Source of the DNA: Mycoplasma anserisalpingitidis
GTDB taxonomy: Bacteria; Bacillota_I; Bacilli_A; Mycoplasmatales; Metamycoplasmataceae
Length of the DNA stretch: 64,000 nt
Assembly (NCBI RefSeq): GCF_007858495.1
Contig: NZ_CP041663.1
Span: forward strand, 744,001-808,000
Reading direction: 5' to 3'
Shown here: in pieces, positions 53,486 to 63,547 of the stretch
How positions within the stretch are numbered: the first letter of the stretch is position 1
How the letters are laid out: each line of letters opens with the position of its first letter
Made by a program: the position numbers and the translations under genes
Notes under the pieces: generated by a model
What the model was told of the DNA's origin: nothing
Databases searched by the model: none
The model's input: only the letters and a program-made list of their open reading frames with translations

Positions 53486-56400
53486 ATGAATTTTTATAGA
53501 GATAATCATTTAGCAAGTTTTTTTAAGATGCTTAATCTAGAAGAAATGAAGAGCTTTAAAGAATCATTTATTGTAGATGACCAGATTATTTTTAGAGAAA
53601 ATAGTCATGGAATACCTGTTTATAAGTTTACTATCGGTTCATTCAGCATGCCTTCTGTTGAAGATTTTTTCACATTATTACTCACTATTTCTGAAATTAA
53701 AAATCAAATTTTCAAAATAAAATTTAATATCACAAGTAAGTTTTTCGAACCAAGAGAAATTAAAAAATATATTATTAGAATCCATGAAGTATATGGTGGA
53801 TTAAATAATCTTTATGCTTTTTTGACTAAAACAGGCGAAATTAGAGCAGATGTAAATAATCAAAATTACTTAATCGAAGTTAAAGAGACACTTAATAAAG
53901 AAGAAACAAGCAAACTTTATGAACCTGAAATTTCTAAAGTTAATGAATTTTTACACAAAATTGGATTAAATTGATTTAATCTAGTTTTACATGTTGATCA
54001 AATAGTTAATATTGAAGAATACAACAAAAAATTAAATGAAAAGAAAGATGAAGAACTTAAACTATTTATTAAGAAAATAGAAGAAAAAGAAAAAAATAAT
54101 AATTTAATAAGTTTCAACGCACCTAAAGCTAAATTTCATAGACCAAGCAAAAATTACATAAAAATGAAAATTGATGAAATAAATTCAAATCAATCTCTCT
54201 ATGCAAAAACCGATGTTAACACAGTGGGAGAAGTTTTTAAAACTGATTATTCTGTTTCTAAAAATGGTTATCATATCTATACTTTTGTTGTTACTGACTA
54301 TAATGATGCAATTGAAATTAAAAAAATCTCAAAAGCAATTATTGAAGAATTACCTAAATTAGGTGATACTATTGAAATTTTCGGAACTATTGAAAATGAT
54401 TTTAGAAATAGACGATTCATTATGCTTGACAATTTTGTTAAAACTGCAAAACTTTTTGAAGATAAAAAGGATATTTATGAAAGAAAAAGAGTTGAATTAA
54501 ATACTAGAAGTAAGATGAATACAATGGATGGTATTTTAGAAGCAAAAGAAATTTTAGATATTGCTTCTAAATATGGGCACAAAGCGGTTGCTTTAGTAGA
54601 TAATACGAGTGTTCAAAACTTTCCTAAGTTTTTCTCTGAATCCAAGAAATCTGGTGTAAAACCAATTTATGGGGTAACATTCAATGTTATACACAAAAAT
54701 AATATGGCTGTAATTGGTGAAGTACCAAATTCACAATTAAGGGATGTTGAGTATGTTTCGTTTGATATTGAAACAACTCATTTAAGCCCATATGTAGGTG
54801 ATATTATTGAATTTGGTGCTTCAATTGTTAAGGATGGTAAAATTAGTGAAAAATTTCAATTTTTCTTAAAATCCAAAGAAAAACTTTCAGATTTTACCAA
54901 GGAACTCACAAAAATAAGTGATGAGATGCTCGAAAAAAGAGGTCTTGAACAAATTGATGGGTTAATTAAAATAAGAAATATTTTACACAATAAAGTAGCA
55001 GTGGCACATAATGCTCAATTCGACTACAACTTTATTTTTGAAAAATTAAAGCAATACAACATTGAACTTCCACATACTACTTTTATTGACTCGTTGGTTG
55101 TTTCAAGGTTACTTTTCCCTGACAAATCTAAACACAGACTTGAAAATTACTGTTCATATTTAGAAGTTGAATATTCAAGAGATATAGCTCACCGTGCTGA
55201 TTATGATGCAGAAGTTTTAGCTAACGCTTGAAGAGGATCGTTTCAAAAACTTCAAGACTTAAAAATAACAAATTTTAGAGAATTATATGAGTATAAAGAT
55301 AATTCCTTATATGATAAAACTAGGGCAGCTAATATTACTGTTTTGGCACTAAATCAACAAGGATTAAAAGAGTTGTTTGAATTAGTTACTTTTGCTTTAA
55401 CTGATAATTTTTATAAAGAACCAAAATTATTTTATGAAGATTTGCCTAAGAGTAAAAATTTATTAATTGGTTCATCTGGAATTCAAGGTGATCTAATTGA
55501 TTCATTGCTTTATTCTTCAAAAGACAAAATCGATTATTACATAGATTATTTTGATTACATTGAAATTCCTGCACCGCAAAATTTTAGACATAAAGTAAAA
55601 TATGGTGAATTTAGCGAAAAAGAGATAGAAGACTTACTAAAATATCTTGTTTTAAGGTCGAAAGAAAAAAATAAAATTCCAGTTGCGATTGGAGATGTTA
55701 GATATGAATCTAAGAAAGATTTATCAGTTTATTCAATTTTAGTTAACTCCAAAGGTATTGGAGGGGTGTCACATTATTTATATAATTATGACAAAGAAGT
55801 CAAACTTCAGTTACCTTATAATGATTTTTTGACAACCGATGAAATGATTAAAGAATTTAGATTCCTTAATGATATTAAATTAATTGAAGAAATTGTTATA
55901 GATAACACAAATAAAATAGCTGATTTAGTCGAGGAAATCGAAGTTATTAAAAAAGATCTATATACACCTAAGTTTGACGATTCTACTACAAAATTACCTG
56001 AATTAGTTTATAAAACTGCTCATGAAATTTATGGTGAAAAATTACCTGAAATAGTCGAAGAAAGAATTAAGAAAGAAATTGAACCTATTTTAAAATATGG
56101 TTTTGACGTTGTTTACTGAATTTCTCATATTTTGGTTAAAAAATCACTTGATAATGGATATTTAGTAGGTTCACGTGGTTCTGTTGGTTCTTCATTAGTC
56201 GCTACTTTAAGTGGAATCACTGAAATAAATCCATTAGAACCACACTATATTTGTGAAATTTGTAAACATTTTGAACTAGCAAAAGTACCGGGGATAACTT
56301 CTGGTTTTGACTTAGAAGAGAAAAATTGTCCAAATTGTCATAAGTTAATGAAGAGGGATGGTCAATCAATTCCATTTGAAACTTTCTTAGGATTTAACGC

Positions 56401-57853
56401 AGATAAAGTTCCGGATATTGACCTTAACTTCTCTGGTGATTATCAACCGGTAATTCATGATGAAGTTAAACGACTTTTTGGGGATGGTCATACTTTTAGA
56501 GCTGGAACAATATCAACAATTGCTGAAAAAACCGCATATGGTTATATTAAAGCAGTTAACGAAGAACAAGGATTAAATTATTCACCGCTATTTATAGAGT
56601 TTCTTTCAAAAAAACTTGAAGGGGTAAAAAAGACTACTGGTCAACACCCTGGTGGAATCATCATTATTCCTAAAGAATTTTCTGTTGAAGATTTTACTCC
56701 AGTAAACTATCCCGCTAATGATATGAGCAGTACTTGAAAAACAACTCACTTTGAATATCGTGCTATTCATGACAATGTTTTAAAATTAGATATTCTCGGT
56801 CACGTTGACCCAATGGCTATCAAAATGTTAGAAAAATTGACAGGATTAAATGTTAAAAAAGACATTCCGGTTAAAGATGAAAATGTAATTGGTATTTTTT
56901 CAAACACAAATTCTTTAGGTATAAAACCTGAAGATATTGGTGGAGAAACTACTGGAGCTTTAGGAATTCCTGAATTTGGTACAGGTTTTGTTAGACAGAT
57001 GTTAAGTAAAGCTAATCCAAATAGTTTTGCTGATTTAGTATCGCTTTCAGGACTAAGTCACGGAACTAACGTGTGATTAAATAATGCTCACGACTTAATT
57101 GTTAATGATGGTCTAACTCTTAAAGATGTCATTTGTTGTAGAGATGACATTATGATTTACCTAATGAGAAAAGGTGTAGAACCATCATTATCATTCAAAG
57201 TAATGGAACAAGTTCGTAAAGGTAAAAGCATAACAGCTGAACAAGAAAAAGAATTGCTAGCTAAAAATGTGGAAACTTGATACATCGAAAGTATGAAAAA
57301 AATTGAATATATGTTCCCTAAAGCTCATGCTACTGCGTATGTCTTAATGGCTTGAAGAATTGCTTGGTTTAAGGTTTATTATCCATTAGAATTTTACGCA
57401 ACTTTCTTTACCACTCGCTGTGAAGCATTTGATTTAGTAACAATGATGAATGACTATAATGCTAATAAAATTAACAATAAAATAACCGAAATTAACTCTA
57501 AAGACAAAAAAGATAGAAGTACAAAAGAACAAAATTTAATTCCTACTCTTGAGTTAGCAAGAGAAATGTATTGTAGGGGTTATAAAATAAGCAATATTAA
57601 TATTTATAAATCACTTGAAGTTGAATGAGTCGTCGATAAAGCAAATAAAGCATTAATACCACCTTTTAGTGTTATTGATGGTCTTGGATATAATGCTGCT
57701 CATACAATAATTACTGCTAGAGAAGAACGTCCATTCCTTTCGATAGAAGACTTTAAAAAACGTACATCAATTAATCAAACTCAATTTAAAGATATGCATG
57801 AATTAGGTGTTTTTGAAGAATTGGATGAAACTGATCAAATGAGATTATTCTAA
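53486..57853 (+). CDS. polC: DNA polymerase III PolC-type alpha subunit
   Basis: 1455 residues; AGAGG site before the ATG. Domains in order: N-terminal domain (1-210), OB domain (about 230-325), a PHP region split around the DEDD exonuclease, polymerase core and C-terminal helix-hairpin-helix. The exonuclease has D427 and E429 (FDIETTHLS), with NAQFDYNF and HRADYDAE downstream. Polymerase motifs include [14 protein letters not shown], a zinc-like CEICKHF...[12 protein letters not shown] and HATAYV. The PHP half at 336-375 reads ELNTRS and VDNTS where active PHP domains have HxH and DHG. About nine TGA codons are Trp. This is the replicase, working with DnaX and the delta' subunit at the other end of the window. 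Confidence 0.95.
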
Positions 57854-57938
57854 AAGTTATTTATGTTTTAAGAGAAGATACAAAATATAATTAGCAAATA
57901 TTTTTAGTATAATATTTGAGCAAATTGAAGGAGAAACA

Positions 57939-58265
57939 ATGTTAAATAAAAGCGAACTTAAAAGTACAAGAAATATAGCTATTTGTGTATTAGTGTTAGC
58001 ATCTATTTCGTTTTTAATGTTGATTTTAGGGTGAATTTTACCAATTTTATGAGTTACTAGATATATTTTTTCTCTTGTTAACTTCATTTTAATGATTATT
58101 ATTGCTGTTAAATCAAGTAAAATTGATAGAACATCTATGATTTTAATTATTATCGGTATTTTTATTCCACCTGTCGGAATCATTGGATTGATTATTTTAC
58201 TTGTTAAAATTACATCATTATTAAAAGAAGAAGATGTAAATGAACAAGCACAAATCACTGAATAA
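57939..58265 (+). CDS. Small membrane protein, 108 residues
   Basis: ATG after GAAGGAGA. Three hydrophobic segments (about 14-36, 45-60 and 66-90), with KSSKIDRTS between second and third and an acidic tail. Two TGA Trp codons hide it under the standard code. It resembles small proteins with a G-x-F-IPPVGIIGL loop seen in Mollicutes, but I do not assign a family. The antisense open frame at this place is a shadow. Confidence 0.65.
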
Positions 58266-58279
58266 AATTATTTTTAATA

Positions 58280-58306
58280 AGTTGGATTAAATCCAACTTT
58301 TATTTT
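58280..58306 (+). terminator. Terminator after the small membrane protein
   Basis: AGTTGGAT (58280-58287) pairs with ATCCAACT (58291-58298), loop TAA, T-rich tail. Confidence 0.85.
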
Positions 58307-58318
58307 TTAAAACAAAAA

Positions 58319-58338
58319 ACCGACAAATAAATGTCGGT
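58319..58338 (-). terminator. Terminator of the muramyl-sugar operon
   Basis: On the minus strand ACCGACA (58338-58332) pairs with TGTCGGT (58325-58319), followed by six T. It lies seven bases after the anmK stop. Confidence 0.85.
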
Positions 58339-58344
58339 ATTGAA

Positions 58345-59469
58345 TTAATAAGCTATTTTTCCTAAAATAACCTCTTTATCAGCTCCTGTTGAACTTTTTA
58401 GATTACCATTTCTTCTTGTATAAGTTAAATAACCTAAGAGTGCAAATTGAGCAGCCTCTTTAGAATCACTGGTAATACCCAGTTTTCCAAAGTCATATAC
58501 TTTTATTGGTTTTAATAGTTTTTGTAAACTTTGAACTATAAATGGATTATTAGCTCCACCACCACAAACGTAAACTTCATATTTTTTATTTTCTTCAATA
58601 ATAAATTTCTTATACGATTCAGCAATTATATATGCTGTGAAAAAAGTTATTGTTGTAGTAATGTCATTAGGAGAAATATAATTAAATTTGTTTATTAAAG
58701 TTTTAAAATATGAATCACTATATTTTTCTCTACCAGTTGATTTCGGTGGTTTTTGTTCATAATAAGGATCGTTTTTAAGGTATTCAAGTAGTTCATTATT
58801 AACTTTACCACTAAGGGCAACTTTTGCATCTTTATCATAGTCTAAATTGTAAAAATGTTTCATACATTTGTCTATCAAAACATTACCTGGACCGTTATCA
58901 AAAGCTAGTTCTTTTTCACCGATTACTGAAACATTGCTCATTCCACCGATATTTTGAAATAATCTAACTTTATTTTTGTCTTTATATAAGATTTGATCTA
59001 GTTTAGGTACTAGAGGAGCACCTTGACCACCAACCGCCATATCGGCTGGACGAAAATCTCCAATTGTAGTAATTTGAGTTTTCTTAGCAATTACACTTAT
59101 GTCACCAAGTTGTAAAGTTGATTTAGCTTCAGAATTACTTGGATCAATTAAATGATAAATTGTTTGTCCATGACTTGCAATAAATTTAATATCATCTTTA
59201 TTTAAATTATTTTCAGCAATAAATTTATTGACTTGCTCTGCATAAAAGTTTGCAATTTCAAAGTTTAACGAACAAATAAATCTACTAGTGATATTTTCTT
59301 CGAATGATTTCATAATTTTTGCTTTTAATTCAGCAGGAATTGGAACCATTTTAAAATTAAGTAGATTCATTTTTATTTTTGTATTTTCCTTAATTTGAAC
59401 ATGAGCAATATCAAGTGCATCAACACTTGTACCGCACATTAAACCAATTGCTTGAATATTATTTTTCAA
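58345..59469 (-). CDS. anmK: Anhydro-N-acetylmuramic acid kinase
   Basis: 374 residues from TTG at 59469, chosen because AAAGG lies six bases upstream and the family starts about eight residues before MxGTSxD. Another TTG at 59484 is possible. Motifs: GLMCGTSVDALDIA (ATP loop), ASHGQTIYH, LQLGD, VGGQGAPLVPKLDQILY, QNIGGMSNVSV, FDNGPGNVLID and CGGGANNPF, all AnmK. The enzyme hydrolyses the 1,6-anhydro ring and phosphorylates it, giving MurNAc-6-P, the substrate of MurQ. The start overlaps mupG by 11 bases. Last gene of the operon. Confidence 0.93.
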   Translation of the reverse strand: MKNNIQAIGLMCGTSVDALDIAHVQIKENTKIKMNLLNFKMVPIPAELKAKIMKSFEENITSRFICSLNFEIANFYAEQVNKFIAENNLNKDDIKFIASHGQTIYHLIDPSNSEAKSTLQLGDISVIAKKTQITTIGDFRPADMAVGGQGAPLVPKLDQILYKDKNKVRLFQNIGGMSNVSVIGEKELAFDNGPGNVLIDKCMKHFYNLDYDKDAKVALSGKVNNELLEYLKNDPYYEQKPPKSTGREKYSDSYFKTLINKFNYISPNDITTTITFFTAYIIAESYKKFIIEENKKYEVYVCGGGANNPFIVQSLQKLLKPIKVYDFGKLGITSDSKEAAQFALLGYLTYTRRNGNLKSSTGADKEVILGKIAY

Positions 59470-60550
59470 AAGTAAACCTTTCAAGTGGTTTAAGATAATC
59501 CAAAAGAATTATTTCTTCTTCTACTATTCTACCAACTACACTTTTACCGTAGTCAATATTTTTTTGTTCTTGCAAAATGATTTGTAATTCACCTTTATAT
59601 TGACCATAATTATTATTACAGATGACAACGTCACCTTTTCTAAGAATCTCAGGAGTGCTGTGAGCAATAAAATCTTCAGATTTATATTTTACTCTTGATT
59701 GAGTTGATCTAACACTGTAATCATTAGTGTCACCACGTCTAAAGTGTGGATTATTAAATAAAATAGTATTTTCTATTTCAGTGTTATTTTTAATTGAATC
59801 TTTTTCTAATCTAAAACTAATAATTGGATTTTGATCTACTTTTGATAAAAGTTTTAATTCTTCTTCAGAAGCAAAAGAGTTTCCAATGATCGTATCATCA
59901 ATTAAACCTGTAGCTCTATAGAACTTATATTGAGAATCAATTCTCATATTTCTTAATATTTCAAGTGAAACTAACCCATGTGATAATACTCATGGCCCAA
60001 CTTTGGCTGAATGTGAAGTTATAAATGCTGCAGTTTTTATATTATTATCTTTGAATTTTTGAGTTATTCTTTTGAAAAAATCAAGAGAAAGTCCCGTGTA
60101 GGCTTGTGGATAGAAATTATGTGATGCAATTAACTTTTCTTTATTTGGATTGTATGAAAGGATGTTATCAAAGTATTTATTGTCATTGGAAATATTAATT
60201 TCTATCATTAAGTTTTGTGGATTAAAGGTCATATCAGCTTCTTTTTTACCATCAAAACCCATGTCTAAACGAATTCCATCGGCTTTAAGTTCACTAAAGA
60301 AGGTTAGATCATCATATGAAGCACCAAATTGATCGAATACTCTTGGATTTACGTCTAAGATTATTGTAAAACCAAGTTTGTGTGCATATTCATTTATTTC
60401 ACTGAAGATTTTGATTGTTTGATCTTTATTAGTTGTAGCAGAAAGAAGACAAGAGAAAATTCTCTTAAAACCATATTTGTGAGCTAATTCAAGGTAATTG
60501 AATATCTCATTTTTGTCTTGTTTTTCAGGGTAAATTGAAATTCCAAGCAT
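59459..60550 (-). CDS. mupG: 6-phospho-N-acetylmuramidase MupG (DUF871)
   Basis: 363 residues, joining two stretches across a TGA Trp codon near 59989. Opening MLGISIYPEKQDKNEIFNYLELAHKYGFKRIFSCL is the DUF871/MupG start; ILDVNPRVFDQFGASYDDL, GIRLDMGFDGKKEADMTFNP, NFYPQAYTGLSL and FNNPHFRRGDTNDYSVRST follow. In Staphylococcus aureus MupG splits MurNAc-6-P-GlcNAc into MurNAc-6-P and GlcNAc after PTS uptake. The ATG overlaps the stop of the upstream gene by one base. Its place between a PTS and AnmK supports the assignment. Confidence 0.92.
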
Positions 60551-60897
60551 TATTTTTTACCTTTCTTTTCTTTTGTGTCGTACTTAGTTCAACCAGCTGC
60601 TTTTTTAGCTTTTTCAATACGTAATTTTCTTCAAATATCTCAACGATTTAGAAAAATACATACACTAAAACCCATAAGTAAGCATGTTGGATAACCAGCA
60701 CTGTATAAAATTATTTCACCATTAATGTTTTCGATCACCATAGGTGTTGCAATTAGTAGTAGAACAATAAATGGAAGTGGAACTATAATTCAAGAAGATA
60801 TTTTTTTAATTCATTTTAATTCTCAAGTGTAAAAACCTATAAAGTAACCAATAACAGCAGTTAGCATTAAGGTTATAGTTAGTCAAAATTCGCTCAT
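60550..60897 (-). CDS. Membrane protein of the MurNAc operon, 115 residues
   Basis: Start MSEFWLTITLMLTAVIGYFIGFYTW. Three hydrophobic segments (about 5-22, 36-52 and 64-82), then a basic Trp/Lys-rich tail (NRWDIWRKLRIEKAKKAAGW). Four or more TGA Trp codons conceal it. The stop overlaps the mupG start by one base (TAATG) and it starts 10 bases after the IIC stop, so it is inside the operon. It may support the permease or regulate PTS activity. Not recognised. Confidence 0.7.
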
Positions 60898-60907
60898 TAT
60901 GCAAATT

Positions 60908-62365
60908 TTACTTTATTTTTTTCTTAAATATACTTCTTGAATTAATTTCTTTTCTTACTTGTTCACGAATTAATTCTTCATTATATTCAACTTTATCTTT
61001 TTTAGCTTGTTCGATTCTTTCTTGAGTTTCTTGTTCAATTTCTTCTCTAACCATTTTTCTGTCATATGCTTTAGCGAATGGGAATCAAACTAAAGCACTA
61101 ATAAACATTAATACAAATGTAAATAAACAAGCTTGTCAACTAAGACCTGTTGAAAGAAGAGCTCCAACTGGTGTAGGAAGTGTTCAACCAGCAGTTTGGG
61201 TAGCAACTGGAATGATATTAAGTGACATACAGATAAATGTAATTGTTCCAAGTGCAATTGGAGAAAGAATAGCTGGAAGAGCTAAGTATGGGTTAAGAAC
61301 TAATGGGTAACCAAAGATAATTGGTTCGTTAATATTACATAAACCTGGAATAATTGATGGATATGTAATAGCTCTAATGTATTTAGATTTTGCAAAAAGA
61401 AGCATTACTAAAACTAATCCGAATGTAGCTCCAGCTCCACCGATTCATACGAATCATTGGAAGAATGGTTCAGTAATTATAGTTCCACCATCTTTAGCAA
61501 ATAATTGTGTAACTTTTAAACTTTCAAGTAATTGAGTGTTTTCTGCAATCGCAACTAATCAGAATGGTCTAGCAAGTGCACCAACAACTGATACACCATG
61601 AATTCCTGCGATTCAAAGGATCATAATTAATAATACAACTAATACAAATCCTAAATAGTTATTTCCTGCAAATAATCCTTGTAAAGGAGCAAGAATATAG
61701 TTAGCATATGAGTGAATGTTAAATTCCAAGTAGTTAAATACAAATAAACAAGGAATCATAACAAGTAACATAGGAATTAAAGCGTTGAATGGTTTTGCAA
61801 CAACTGCTGGAACGCTTTTTGGAAGTCTAATCATAATATTGTACTTTGTACAAATTCTGAAGATTTCAACTGAAAAGATTGAAACTAAAATTCCACCAAA
61901 AACAGTTGCACTACCGAATGAGGCTGTGGTAAAACTTGGGTTTCCGATACTTTTGTATGTTGGACCTGTTATACTGATAAGATATGCAATTAAAGTCATT
62001 AAAATTGCTTGATGTTCATCTAGTTTATAGGTTTTAGCTAGCGAACGTGAAATACCTATAACTGCAAAAAGTCCTAGCATTGGGTATGTTAGACGGTATG
62101 GAAGCATAAGTAAGTAGGCTCATTTACCTCCATTTGCTTGCATTAAGACATTTTGTCCTAAAGTTTCGCTTGCACCGATAGGGAAGAAAAAGATAATCAT
62201 AAATGTTGAACCAATTAATAGAATAGGAATGATTGAGATCATACCATTTCTGATGGCATTTATATATCTGTTTTCACCAATTTTAGCCATAATTGGCATA
62301 AAAATACGTTCGATAGATTTAAGAAGATTTGTGACTTTTGAGTTTTTTGTTTTCTCTTTTTTCAT
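60908..62365 (-). CDS. PTS lactose/cellobiose-family transporter subunit IIC
   Basis: 485 residues; three frames are joined through TGA Trp codons. About ten membrane segments. The EIIC-Lac motif GLCNINEPIIFGYPLVLNP contains the substrate-binding Asn-Glu, and LWIAGIHG is also present. The C-terminal 60 residues form a charged cytoplasmic tail (REEIEQETQERIEQ). It transports and phosphorylates a sugar together with IIB and IIA. Its neighbours (MurQ, MupG, AnmK) indicate a muramyl sugar; family precedents are beta-glucosides, lactose and chitobiose, so the substrate is inferred from context. Confidence 0.88.
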
Positions 62366-62673
62366 TATTCCTCCATTAATCTTTTAATATTGACTAGTAA
62401 TTTACCTGCTCCAAGTGGAGTATATTCAGACATTTGAATTTGGTAAATTAACTTATTTTTATTTTTAGCAAATTCCTCAATTTGTTCAAATCTATATTTA
62501 ACTTGAGGAGCTACTAAAACGATGTCAAAATCATTTTGATATTCATCCATTTCTGGAATTCCAATAGCATTTGCGCTGAAATTATCAATGTTTAGATTTT
62601 TGGCTTCTTTTTCTAGTGAATTAATTAGCATTTGTGTACTCATTCCACCAGAACAAATTAATAAAACTTTCAT
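62365..62673 (-). CDS. PTS lactose/cellobiose-family subunit IIB
   Basis: 102 residues. The phosphocysteine C7 lies in KVLLICSGGMSTQMLINSLE. IVLVAPQVKYRF is the second conserved segment. The stop overlaps the IIC start by one base (TAATG), so the two are translationally coupled. Takes phosphate from IIA and passes it to the sugar. Confidence 0.92.
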   Translation of the reverse strand: MKVLLICSGGMSTQMLINSLEKEAKNLNIDNFSANAIGIPEMDEYQNDFDIVLVAPQVKYRFEQIEEFAKNKNKLIYQIQMSEYTPLGAGKLLVNIKRLMEE

Positions 62674-63212
62674 TATTTTACTTCCTCTTTTTTAGATTTT
62701 TTAAGTACTATTGATACTACTAAAAATGCTGCAACAAGAATGAAGTAAACAAATACAACTGATAAAATGATATATTTGATTTTTTCGTTATTTGCTGTTA
62801 AGACATTTAGCTTACTTTCAATAAGTGGGTTTCCACCTTCAAGTAGTTCATATGCTAAACTTGGTTCAAATGCTTTGTAGGCAATAGCACTATAAATTGC
62901 TGTAATTACTGCAATAGTTGTTATAGAAATAACTAAGATTGATAAAATATTGTCTTTTTTTGTTCCAACAATTCCATCTTTTTTATTCTTAATTAATCCT
63001 CTTACGACATAATAAAGTGCTAAAGCGGCAAATAGAACCATAATAATTACGGTAACATTCATGTTAATATCACCATATTTGTGTGCTTCAATTGCATAAT
63101 TGCTCTTTCCTGATTGAATAATCTTAGGAATGAATGACAATGTAGCAATAATAGAAAATATTACACTTAATAATGAAAGTACAAATGGGCGAATTATTTT
63201 CCCTTTTAACAT
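62673..63212 (-). CDS. Membrane protein of the MurNAc operon, 179 residues
   Basis: Four hydrophobic segments (about 8-28, 52-70, 88-112 and 148-170) with a polar extracytoplasmic loop of about 35 residues between the third and fourth (FEPSLAYELLEGGNPLIESKLN). Basic tail KKSKKEEVK. It starts 11 bases after the IIA stop and its stop overlaps the IIB start. No family is recognised. Position within the PTS suggests a transporter accessory. Confidence 0.75.
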   Translation of the reverse strand: MLKGKIIRPFVLSLLSVIFSIIATLSFIPKIIQSGKSNYAIEAHKYGDINMNVTVIIMVLFAALALYYVVRGLIKNKKDGIVGTKKDNILSILVISITTIAVITAIYSAIAYKAFEPSLAYELLEGGNPLIESKLNVLTANNEKIKYIILSVVFVYFILVAAFLVVSIVLKKSKKEEVK

Positions 63213-63223
63213 GTCTTTCCTTT

Positions 63224-63547
63224 CTATTTAATATTTAGTTTTTTAAATATTTTTATTGTTTTTTCAGCAAGTATTAATGCACTTTCAGCTTGCATGAATT
63301 GATCTTCAGCATGAATAAGTAATAAGGGTATATTATTAACTTGTTTATTAGCTTCAGCTGTAAGTAATTCAGCATGAGAACTGTGAACATTTTGTAATAA
63401 TTGCTTTCCTTCTTTGATTTTTTGATTAGCAAGTTCAAATTCAGATTCAATAGCGTGATCTAACGCTTCTAAGAATAATGCTTTTGCACCACCACTATTA
63501 GCGATTAGTTCAAAAGCAATTAATTCTACATTAATTTCTTGATCCAT
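63224..63547 (-). CDS. PTS lactose/cellobiose-family subunit IIA
   Basis: 107 residues from ATG 63547 (MDQEINVELIAFELIANSGGAKALFLEAL), which overlaps murQ by 17 bases; an in-frame start 17 residues upstream would extend beyond the family's N-terminus. The phosphorylated His lies in LLLIHAEDQFMQAES, where the family usually has HAQDHLMTA. The family's Asp (ligand) is also present. It takes phosphate from HPr. Confidence 0.9.
   Translation of the reverse strand: MDQEINVELIAFELIANSGGAKALFLEALDHAIESEFELANQKIKEGKQLLQNVHSSHAELLTAEANKQVNNIPLLLIHAEDQFMQAESALILAEKTIKIFKKLNIK

Noticed and set aside
57857-58258. 133-residue open frame on the minus strand
   Set aside because: It is the complement of a membrane protein on the plus strand (57939-58265) that has a good ribosome site and ordinary codon use once TGA is read as Trp.
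59470-59484. Upstream TTG at 59484 as the anmK start
   Set aside because: The AAAGG site lies between the two TTG codons and is correctly spaced for the one at 59469; the extra five residues are not typical of AnmK. It remains possible.
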